Source of the DNA: Desulfurobacteriaceae bacterium
Lineage (GTDB): Bacteria; Aquificota; Aquificia; Desulfurobacteriales; Desulfurobacteriaceae
Length of the DNA: 6,387 bases
Reading direction: 5' to 3'
Assembly: GCA_027064485.1 (NCBI GenBank)
Contig: JAMOPR010000279.1
Location: 1-6,387 of the forward strand
Below, piece by piece: positions 1 through 5,784 of the stretch. The position numbers were made by a program, and so were the translations under genes. Numbering within the stretch: the first letter of the stretch is position 1; the number at the start of each line of letters is the position of its first letter. The notes below the pieces were generated by a model. The model ran no database searches, was not told where the DNA came from, and saw nothing but the letters and a program-made list of their open reading frames with translations.

Positions 1-1015
1 TTATGGGTGTTTCGAAGAAGTTTGTTTTTCTCATAGCTTCGGAAAGCATATCTCCGGTGAGCAGGTTTTCTTTTACTTGCGTGAAGATTTCTTTTAAGTA
101 TAGGTTTGTTTCTACGTGGTTTATGATTAGTTCTACTGCTGATAGGAGCGTTCCTCCACTTCTGTAAACTTCGGCAATTGCTCTCATATCCCTAGCAAGG
201 GAAGATTCTAAGAATATGATTCCTAAAACGGGGATTTTCAGTTTGAGTTTATCTATTAGGTAGCGAATTTTTCGAGATTTTTTTGTTAACAGTTTAATTC
301 CTATGAAGATGAGTATTGGTGTAACGATTATCTCTTTCCAAAACGCTTTAACGAAATAACCAATCCAGAGTAGTAGTTGTGTCGGCAGAGGGTATTCTTT
401 TAATCCCAAGGCTTTAATGGCTGGGAGAACCTGAGGAATGATGTATCCGAACATTATTCCTATTGTGAAAATCATTACAACAGTTACAAAAGCTGGATAG
501 GAAAGTGCTTGCTTTACCTCTTTTTGAAGCCTTATTACCCAGTCCAGATATTCTGCATAGTTAGAAAATACCTGTGGCAATGCGTCTGTGTTTTCTCCTA
601 CTTTTACCAGTCCTATGAGTTCTCCGGGGAAAGCTCCTGTGGCTTTCATTGCTTCTGATAAAGAGCTTCCCGTTGTTACGCTGTTTTTTATCTGCTCTAT
701 TACCTTTTTAAAGTATGGGTTTTTGGTGGTTTCCTTTATGTCATCAAGCGTTTCCAAAATGGAGATTCCCATATCCAAGGAGCGTCCCATGTAGAAGCAA
801 AAATCTGCCAGTTCTTGTTTTGATATTCTTTTAGGGGTAAGTAGGTCTAATAAGGAAAATTCTCTTAGAGCTGATAGCCAATCTCTTTTGTAGTCTAATA
901 AAAGGGCATCCCCTTGGGAGTATATGTTTAAGAGTTCCTGTTCATTTTCGGCTTCTACCGTTTCTTCTATAACTTCCCCTTCGGGGGTTAGCAAAGTTAC
1001 CCTGTATTTCGCCAT
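1..1015 (-). CDS. Type II secretion / type IV pilus inner-membrane platform protein, PilC/GspF family (C-terminus cut by window edge)
   Basis: This protein is the polytopic inner-membrane platform on which pilin-like subunits are assembled by a cytoplasmic ATPase. 338 codons are visible, against roughly 400 in the family, so the end of the second GspF domain and the last membrane helix lie outside the window. Residues 1-55 form the short N-terminal domain typical of the family (MAKYRVTLLTPEGEV). Residues about 65-190 are the first GspF domain, with the signature segments LSEAMKATGAFPGELIGLV (119-137) and VGENTDALPQVF (139-150). Likely membrane helices are at about 176-197 and 228-243. The second GspF copy starts near 270, and LSEAMRKTNFF (324-334) echoes the 119 motif, showing the family's internal duplication. 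The ATG at 1015 overlaps the smc stop. It has only a weak purine-rich site (GGCGG) upstream, so it probably depends on coupling to smc. The family assignment is secure. Whether it serves a pilus or a secretion system cannot be told, because no pilin or ATPase gene is visible. Confidence 0.93.
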   Translation of the reverse strand, partial: MAKYRVTLLTPEGEVIEETVEAENEQELLNIYSQGDALLLDYKRDWLSALREFSLLDLLTPKRISKQELADFCFYMGRSLDMGISILETLDDIKETTKNPYFKKVIEQIKNSVTTGSSLSEAMKATGAFPGELIGLVKVGENTDALPQVFSNYAEYLDWVIRLQKEVKQALSYPAFVTVVMIFTIGIMFGYIIPQVLPAIKALGLKEYPLPTQLLLWIGYFVKAFWKEIIVTPILIFIGIKLLTKKSRKIRYLIDKLKLKIPVLGIIFLESSLARDMRAIAEVYRSGGTLLSAVELIINHVETNLYLKEIFTQVKENLLTGDMLSEAMRKTNFFETPI

Positions 1016-1017
1016 TA
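1013..1017 (-). promoter_or_regulatory. TAATG stop-start overlap coupling smc to the PilC/GspF gene
   Basis: On the minus strand the smc stop TAA (1017-1015) shares its last A with the ATG of the platform gene (1015-1013). The bases just upstream carry only GCGGCGG and no AGGAGG-type site. The downstream gene is therefore best explained by ribosomes terminating on smc and restarting at once. The overlap is directly visible; the coupling is inferred from it. Confidence 0.8.
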
Positions 1018-4000
1018 TACCGCCGCTAACATTTCAAAGGATACGCCTAAAACTTTTGATACTCCTGGAATTTCCATCGTTACACCGTAGAGAACGTCTG
1101 CCGCTTCCATCGTGATTTTGTTGTGGGTTATGACGATTACCTGCGTTTCTGTTGCCATCTGCTTTAGTAGTTCTACGAATCTTGCCGTGTTAACGTCGTC
1201 TAATGCTGCATCCACTTCGTCTAAAACGACAAAAGGAGCAGGTCTTACTGAGTAGAGCGCGTAGAGAAAAGCGAGGGCTACTAAAGTCCTTTCTCCTCCC
1301 GATAATAGATTGATATTATTATGCTTTTTGCCCGGTGGCTTTGCTTCGATTTCAATTCCAGCTTCAGATATTTTGTCTCCTACCAAGACTAATTTGGCTG
1401 TTCCTCCACCGAATATCGTTTTAAACGTTTTGCGGAAGTGTTTGTTTACCAATTTAAATGTTTCGTTGAGCCTTTTCTCTATCTCTTCGTCTAACTTTCT
1501 TATAGCTTCTTTCAGGTTTTTAATTGACTGTAGTAGGTCCTTTTCCTGTTCCAGTATGAAACCGTATCGTTCTTTTACTTTGTCATATTCTTCTATTGCG
1601 AGTAAATTAACAGAGCCGATGCGCGAGATTTTTTCCTTTATGTTTATCAGTTCCTTTTTGATTTCATCTTCAGGTTTTTCGCAGAAAGAAGCGCTTTCTA
1701 AAGCTTCGCCTACCGTTTTGTTGAGGGAGAGGATTTTTTCTATGAGTTCTTCTTCTTTTGCGTCCAGTTTTGCCAGGGTTATCTCATTTTCTTTTATTTT
1801 CTTTTCAACTTCTGAGAGGTCTTTTTGGCGGGATTTGAGTGCTTCTTCCTTTTCTCTTATTATAGTCGATAGAGAACGTCTTTTTTCTTCTAACTCCTTT
1901 AGTTCCTTTTTTATTTCTTCTATAGCTTCGTCAACGCCGGAAAGCAGTTCTTCTGCTTTTGAGAGATTTTCTTCTGAGTTTTTGAGTTGTTGATAAAGTT
2001 CTTCTGTTTTGTTTTCAATTTCTGCTATTTCTTTTTGAAGCGTTTTGAGAAAGCGTTCTTTCCCTTTAATCTTTTCTTGTAGGTTTGTAATTTTCTCTTT
2101 AAGAACGGACTCTTCTGAGCGGACGGCGGATAGTTCTTCTTTGTATCGAGTAATTTCTTTTTGTAGCGCTTCTGAATGTTGTTTCCTATTTTCCAAAGTT
2201 TTGAGGATTTCGCTCTTTTGATGTTCTAAATCTTTGAGTTTTTTGTTGTAGAGTTCCATTTTTGAGGAAAAACTTTCTACGGACTTGCGGTAGTTGTTTA
2301 TCTTTTCCTGGAGTTCATTTATCTTTTTTTCTGTTTCCTGGACTTTAATTTTTGCTTCCTTAAGTTTTGATTCTGCTTGAAAGATTTCCATTTCTACGGA
2401 GCGGATTTCATCTTTGAGCTGTTCTATTTCTGCTTCTGTTGATTCCAGTTCTTCTTTTAGGGGTTTGCTTTTTTCTTTTAACTCAGATAAGTGTTTCTCT
2501 TTTTCTTTAAGTTGTTCTTTAAGATTGATTAGTTCTTTTTCCAATTCTAACAGGGAGTTACTCTGCTTTATCTTTCCTACGTATGAACCTTCACCGGAGA
2601 ATATGTTAAGGTCTTTGTCTATGAATACGCATTTGGGATATTTTTTAGCTAACTTTTCTGCACCGCTTTGAACGAAGAAAACGTTTGAGAACAGTAGGTT
2701 TACTAAGTTTTTTACCCTTGAGTCTCTTGGTTTGACGTGGGCAGTTAAGGGAGTTGCATCGGGTATGTATTCTCCTTTTACTTCTTCAACATCGGCACTT
2801 AAAAGGAGAACTCTGCCGTTTCCTTTTATTCTTTCTTTTACCCAGATTACGTCTTCAAAGGTTTTTAGGATTATTCCTGCACCAAACTTCTTAATGTAGG
2901 TTTCTACGATTCTTTCCCATCCGGATTCTACATCTAAAAGATTTATGAGAAGTCCTATGTAGCCTTTTACTTTTCCTTGTTTTCCGCTTTCAACGATTTT
3001 TTCTTCTAGTTTGTCTAAGTTGAGGGTGGAGAGGATTTTTTCGGTGCTTTCAATTTTTGATTTTAAGGCTGCTACTTCGTGAGATGTTTTGTTTATTTCT
3101 TCTTCGACGGCGAAGATGGCTTCTTCTTTTTCCGATTTTTCCTTTCTTTTTTCTTCAATTAAAGTTTTTAGAGCAGTTTTCTTTTCTGTTAGTTTCTTAA
3201 GGTGTTCTTCAAGTTTTGTAACTTGAGATTTAAAGTATTCTTTTTCTTTGTTAAGAGTGTGGAGTTGGGGGGGAAGTTTTTCAAGGGAGTTTTTTTGAGA
3301 TTTATAGCGTTCTTCTTCTCTTGCTACGTCAAGGTTTAGTTTGTTTATTAGGGACGTTATTTGGGATAGCTTGCTCTGCAATTTGTTAATTTCCGCTTTG
3401 ATGTTTTGATGTTGCTCTTCCAAGTTTCTTAATTGGTTTTCTATCTTTTCTCTTTTTTCTTTCAAAGACTCTGCTTGAGATTTTAATTTGCTTTCCTCCG
3501 ATTTTAGGGTTTCCAGTTCTTTAGTTGTGGTTTCTATTTTTTTCCGTTTGATGTCCTTTTCTTGAAGTCTTTCACGGATTTCTGTGTTTATTCGAACTAT
3601 TTCTTTTGTGAGGAATTCTTTTTTTACAGAAGCTTCCTTTTTACTTTTTTCTACTTCGTATAATTCTTCAGATGTTTCTTCTATAAGTTTTGTTGTTTTG
3701 TCTAATTCTTTTCGCAAGGTTTCAATTTCTACTTGTAATGATGCCGTTTCAGATTCTAAGGAGTGTCTGTCTTCCCTTAAGATTTTTAACGTGCTTTCTG
3801 TTAACTCTTTTGTAGTGCGTATATTTTTAAGCTGTATTCCGTAAAGCAGAGTTTCTAAATCTTTTTCTTTTTCTCTTAACTCTTTGAATTTTTTCGCTTT
3901 TTCTGCTTGACTTTTGAGTTGTTTTAAGTTTTTTCCTACCTCTTCTATTACGCCTCTAACATTTTCAAGGTTTTGTTCTGCTTCTTCTAATTCTTTCAGT

Positions 4001-4527
4001 GTGGCTTCTTTTTTCTCTTTAAAAAGCGTAATTCCTGCGGCTTCGTCGATTAATTCCCTCCTTTCGTGAGGTTTTAACTTTAAGATTTTGTCTATTTGTC
4101 CTTGTTCAAAAAAGGCATAATCTTTATTACCGAGACCTATAGAAGAGAAAAATTCCTGAACATCTTTTAGTCTAACTTTTCTGTTGTTTATAAAGAACTC
4201 ACTTTCTCCCGTTGATTTAACTTTTCTTTTTACTTCAACTGTTGGTTGAGTGGCGTCGAAGAGGTCATTTTTTAGTAGAGTTATCGTTACTTCTGCACTT
4301 CTGGCTGCTCTTCTTCCCTCTGAACCTTTGAATATTACATCTTTCTGACTGTCTGCTCTAATGCCTTTAGCTGACTTGTCTCCTACTACCCATTTAAGAG
4401 CGTCTACTATGTTACTTTTTCCGCATCCGTTTGGTCCTACTATGCAGTTTATGCCCTCTGTAAATTTGATTTCAGTTTCATCAGCGAAGGATTTAAAGCT
4501 CTTGAGTTTAAGGGATTTAATGAGCAT
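1015..4527 (-). CDS. smc: Chromosome segregation/condensation protein SMC
   Basis: SMC is the long-armed ATPase that dimerises through its hinge and, with ScpA and ScpB, extrudes DNA loops and helps sister chromosomes separate. At 1170 residues it has full family length and every expected part in order. The N-terminal head (1-165) has Walker A GPNGCGKSN (31-39, Lys37), the R-loop around Arg57 (KGIRADSQKDVIF) and the Q-loop FFEQGQIDKIL (139-149). The first coiled-coil arm runs about 168-508. The hinge is about 512-655 (GKVKGYIGLLINLL to FSGEGSYVGK). The returning arm runs about 658-1010. The C-terminal head has signature LLSGGERT (1074-1081), Walker B FVVLDEVDAALDD with catalytic Glu1104, and H-loop VITHN with His1135. 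Pro-Pro at 419-420 interrupts the first arm. The ATG at 4527 is set by AGGAGG five bases upstream. scpA and scpB are not in the window. The gene lies behind tRNA-Leu and overlaps the PilC/GspF gene. MukB and Rad50 are excluded by the head motifs and the globular hinge. Confidence 0.98.
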   Translation of the reverse strand: MLIKSLKLKSFKSFADETEIKFTEGINCIVGPNGCGKSNIVDALKWVVGDKSAKGIRADSQKDVIFKGSEGRRAARSAEVTITLLKNDLFDATQPTVEVKRKVKSTGESEFFINNRKVRLKDVQEFFSSIGLGNKDYAFFEQGQIDKILKLKPHERRELIDEAAGITLFKEKKEATLKELEEAEQNLENVRGVIEEVGKNLKQLKSQAEKAKKFKELREKEKDLETLLYGIQLKNIRTTKELTESTLKILREDRHSLESETASLQVEIETLRKELDKTTKLIEETSEELYEVEKSKKEASVKKEFLTKEIVRINTEIRERLQEKDIKRKKIETTTKELETLKSEESKLKSQAESLKEKREKIENQLRNLEEQHQNIKAEINKLQSKLSQITSLINKLNLDVAREEERYKSQKNSLEKLPPQLHTLNKEKEYFKSQVTKLEEHLKKLTEKKTALKTLIEEKRKEKSEKEEAIFAVEEEINKTSHEVAALKSKIESTEKILSTLNLDKLEEKIVESGKQGKVKGYIGLLINLLDVESGWERIVETYIKKFGAGIILKTFEDVIWVKERIKGNGRVLLLSADVEEVKGEYIPDATPLTAHVKPRDSRVKNLVNLLFSNVFFVQSGAEKLAKKYPKCVFIDKDLNIFSGEGSYVGKIKQSNSLLELEKELINLKEQLKEKEKHLSELKEKSKPLKEELESTEAEIEQLKDEIRSVEMEIFQAESKLKEAKIKVQETEKKINELQEKINNYRKSVESFSSKMELYNKKLKDLEHQKSEILKTLENRKQHSEALQKEITRYKEELSAVRSEESVLKEKITNLQEKIKGKERFLKTLQKEIAEIENKTEELYQQLKNSEENLSKAEELLSGVDEAIEEIKKELKELEEKRRSLSTIIREKEEALKSRQKDLSEVEKKIKENEITLAKLDAKEEELIEKILSLNKTVGEALESASFCEKPEDEIKKELINIKEKISRIGSVNLLAIEEYDKVKERYGFILEQEKDLLQSIKNLKEAIRKLDEEIEKRLNETFKLVNKHFRKTFKTIFGGGTAKLVLVGDKISEAGIEIEAKPPGKKHNNINLLSGGERTLVALAFLYALYSVRPAPFVVLDEVDAALDDVNTARFVELLKQMATETQVIVITHNKITMEAADVLYGVTMEIPGVSKVLGVSFEMLAAV

Positions 4528-4532
4528 AAATA

Positions 4533-4538
4533 CCTCCT
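4533..4538 (-). promoter_or_regulatory. Ribosome-binding site of smc
   Basis: AGGAGG on the minus strand ends five bases before the ATG at 4527. It is a perfect Shine-Dalgarno match and fixes the smc start. Confidence 0.9.
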
Positions 4539-4555
4539 GCTTTTTCCTGCAAGAA

Positions 4556-4584
4556 ATTATACTTCAGAGTGGGAGTGTGAGGGA
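4556..4584 (-). promoter_or_regulatory. Candidate promoter of smc
   Basis: A perfect TATAAT -10 box reads on the minus strand at 4561-4556. Transcription would begin near 4549, giving a leader of about 22 bases that still contains the AGGAGG site. The hexamer at -35 spacing (TCCCTC, 4584-4579, 17-bp spacer) is a poor match. The promoter is therefore either weak or activator-dependent, and read-through from the upstream tRNA transcript is an alternative. No terminator hairpin is visible between the tRNA and smc. Confidence 0.5.
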
Positions 4585-4605
4585 GAATATAGAGACGGTG
4601 AGAAA

Positions 4606-4692
4606 TGGTGCCCGGGGCGGGATTTGAACCCGCACGGGATTGCTCCCACAGGATCCTGAGTCCTGCGCGTCTGCCAATTCCGCCACCCGGGC
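4606..4692 (-). tRNA. tRNA-Leu (anticodon CAG), CCA end encoded
   Basis: This 87-base class II tRNA decodes CUG leucine codons. The acceptor stem pairs GCCCGGG (4692-4686) with CCCGGGC (4616-4610), followed by discriminator A and an encoded CCA (4608-4606). The D arm carries GGCGGAATTGGCAGACGC, typical of tRNA-Leu. The anticodon stem pairs CAGGA (4665-4661) with TCCTG (4653-4649) around the loop CTCAGGA, which puts anticodon CAG at 4658-4656. A long variable arm (GGGA, loop, TCCC) marks it as Leu/Ser/Tyr class, and the T arm has GGTTCAAATCC. Discriminator A and the D-loop pattern favour Leu, in agreement with the anticodon. It sits 47 bases downstream of the epimerase stop and 78 bases upstream of smc, on the same strand, so the three may share a transcript. 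Confidence 0.97.
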
Positions 4693-4707
4693 AGTTGTTT
4701 TTCTGTA

Positions 4708-4736
4708 AATATATGCGAATGTGGATTTATAGAAAA
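4708..4736 (-). promoter_or_regulatory. Possible promoter of tRNA-Leu
   Basis: In the 47-base gap behind the epimerase, TATATT (4713-4708) could act as a -10 box, with TTTTCT (4736-4731) at 17-bp spacing. That would start transcription near 4701, about nine bases before the tRNA 5' end. The -35 match is weak (3 of 6). The gap holds no terminator hairpin, so read-through from the epimerase gene is equally possible. Confidence 0.3.
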
Positions 4737-4739
4737 GTG

Positions 4740-5714
4740 TTACGGCAATTTTATGGTTTTTACAAAGTCCCTGTTTTCTACGTGCCAGTTTACTGTCCTT
4801 TTTATTCCTTCTTCGAGGGGTATTTTGGGTTCCCAGTTTAATATTTTTTTCGCTTTTGTTATATCAGCCCAAGTTGCTTTCATGTCTGCCTTGTGGAAAG
4901 GTTTGTAGATAACTTCTGCTTTCTTTCCCAAATATTTTTCTATGAGCTTTATCACGTAGTTCAGCTGATGGGGTTTATTGCCTCCTAAGTTAATGATTTC
5001 GTAACCTGTTTCTGTTTCTAAAGCTTTTACGGTTCCTTCAGCTATATCATCAACGTAGGTAAAGTCTCTACTTTGAGTTCCATCTCCGAATACAGTTATG
5101 GGATTCCCTTCATCTATCCATTTGATGAATCGGAATATGCTCATATCTGGTCTTCCTATTGGACCGTAAACTGTGAAGTATCTTAAAACAGTTACATCTA
5201 TTCCGTATAGGTAGTGGTAGGTGTAACTTGTAACCTCTGCACCTTTTTTGCTTGCGGCATAAGGTGATATCGGGGTGTTGACTGGTAAATCTTCTTTAAA
5301 CGGCATTTTTTGCCCTGCGTAAAGGGAGGAGGTTGAAGCTAAGACGAATTTTTTGACGTTGTAATCTTTCATTAGTTCAAGAAGGTTTAAAGTTCCCAAG
5401 GCGTTTGTTGATAAATAAACGAAAGGGTCTACAATACTGTATCTAACTCCTGCTCTTGCCGCCAGATTAACTACGGCATCTATTTTTTCATTTTCGAAAA
5501 TTATTCTCAAAGCCTCGAGATTTTCTATGTCTAGCTTGTAAAAAAGGAAGTTTCTATGCTTTTTGAGTTCATTGAGCCTGAATTCTTTTAATCTGACATC
5601 GTAGTAGTTGTTCATGTTGTCAATGCCTAAAACTCTGTAGCCTTTTTTAAGCAATTTTTCGGCTGTTTTATAACCAATAAATCCTGCTGCACCTGTTAAA
5701 AGGACGGTTTTCAT
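4740..5714 (-). CDS. NAD-dependent sugar-nucleotide epimerase, UDP-glucuronate 4-epimerase-like (extended SDR)
   Basis: This is a cytoplasmic extended short-chain dehydrogenase that probably inverts C4 of a UDP-sugar through a transient NAD-bound keto intermediate. Such reactions supply precursors for capsule, lipopolysaccharide or other surface glycans. At 324 residues it is full length. The N-terminal NAD motif TGAAGFIG has Gly8, Gly11 and Gly14, with Asp32 after the second strand. NMNNYYDVRLK (33-43) and LAARAGVRYS (84-93) are characteristic of the UDP-glucuronate 4-epimerase branch (GAE/CapI/WbpP-like) rather than GalE. The catalytic set is Ser/Thr in ASTSSLYA (126-133) and Tyr152-X3-Lys156 in PYAASKK. 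The substrate-side motifs RYFTVYGPIGRPD (178-190) and RDFTYVDD (216-223) are present. The ATG at 5714 has AGGAGG four bases upstream. The gene stands alone with no glycosyltransferase beside it, so the exact substrate (UDP-GlcA, UDP-GlcNAcA or a dehydratase reaction) is not settled. Confidence 0.9.
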   Translation of the reverse strand: MKTVLLTGAAGFIGYKTAEKLLKKGYRVLGIDNMNNYYDVRLKEFRLNELKKHRNFLFYKLDIENLEALRIIFENEKIDAVVNLAARAGVRYSIVDPFVYLSTNALGTLNLLELMKDYNVKKFVLASTSSLYAGQKMPFKEDLPVNTPISPYAASKKGAEVTSYTYHYLYGIDVTVLRYFTVYGPIGRPDMSIFRFIKWIDEGNPITVFGDGTQSRDFTYVDDIAEGTVKALETETGYEIINLGGNKPHQLNYVIKLIEKYLGKKAEVIYKPFHKADMKATWADITKAKKILNWEPKIPLEEGIKRTVNWHVENRDFVKTIKLP

Positions 5715-5718
5715 ATTT

Positions 5719-5724
5719 CCTCCT
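5719..5724 (-). promoter_or_regulatory. Ribosome-binding site of the epimerase
   Basis: AGGAGG on the minus strand lies four bases before the ATG at 5714 and fixes that start. It contrasts with the divergent lyase gene, whose ATG has no such site. Confidence 0.88.
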
Positions 5725-5743
5725 ACTTTGGAATCGATGAGGG

Positions 5744-5772
5744 ATTATATAGATTTTGCTTTAAGGTGTGTA
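5744..5772 (-). promoter_or_regulatory. Promoter of the epimerase
   Basis: On the minus strand, TACACA (5772-5767, four of six matches to TTGACA) is followed after exactly 17 bases by a perfect TATAAT (5749-5744). Transcription would begin near 5737, leaving a leader of about 23 bases that contains the AGGAGG site. Its -35 box directly abuts the -10 box of the divergent lyase promoter. Confidence 0.7.
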
Positions 5773-5778
5773 TATAAT
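5750..5778 (+). promoter_or_regulatory. Promoter of the CitE-like gene, predicting a leaderless mRNA
   Basis: A perfect TATAAT (5773-5778) lies six bases before the ATG at 5785. Normal -10 to start-site spacing would put the first transcribed base at or next to that ATG. The hexamer at 17-bp spacing is TAGATT (5750-5755), a 3 of 6 match that abuts the -10 box of the epimerase promoter. No Shine-Dalgarno sequence exists between box and ATG, which fits a leaderless message. Confidence 0.6.
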
Positions 5779-5784
5779 TTTCCC

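Larger units (their letters stand above)
5744..5778. repeat. Perfect 8-bp inverted repeat spanning both -10 boxes
   Basis: ATTATATA (5744-5751) and TATATAAT (5771-5778) are exact reverse complements separated by 19 bases. Each arm contains one of the two divergent -10 boxes, so the symmetry partly reflects two copies of the same consensus. The arms extend two bases beyond the hexamers, so a regulator-binding dyad cannot be excluded. A transcript hairpin is unlikely because the arms are all A/T and the loop is long. Confidence 0.6.

Noticed and set aside
1017..1022. TATAAT-like bases just before the platform gene start
   Set aside because: They overlap the smc stop and the TAATG junction with no -35 partner. 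A transcript from here could not include the start codon.
1310..1993. Plus-strand open frame of 227 codons, very rich in Ser, Phe and Leu
   Set aside because: It is the complement of the Lys/Glu-rich coiled coil of smc. The purine-loaded coding strand leaves few stops on the opposite strand. It shows no domain and no ribosome-binding site. The same holds for the shorter plus-strand frames at 588-794, 924-1115, 2414-2671, 3584-3844 and 4361-4627.
4605..4841. Plus-strand open frame of 78 codons beginning MVPGAGFEPARDCSH
   Set aside because: The start of this frame is the antisense reading of tRNA-Leu. GAGFEPAR-type peptides are a well-known false gene produced by tRNA complements. The rest is antisense to the epimerase 3' end.
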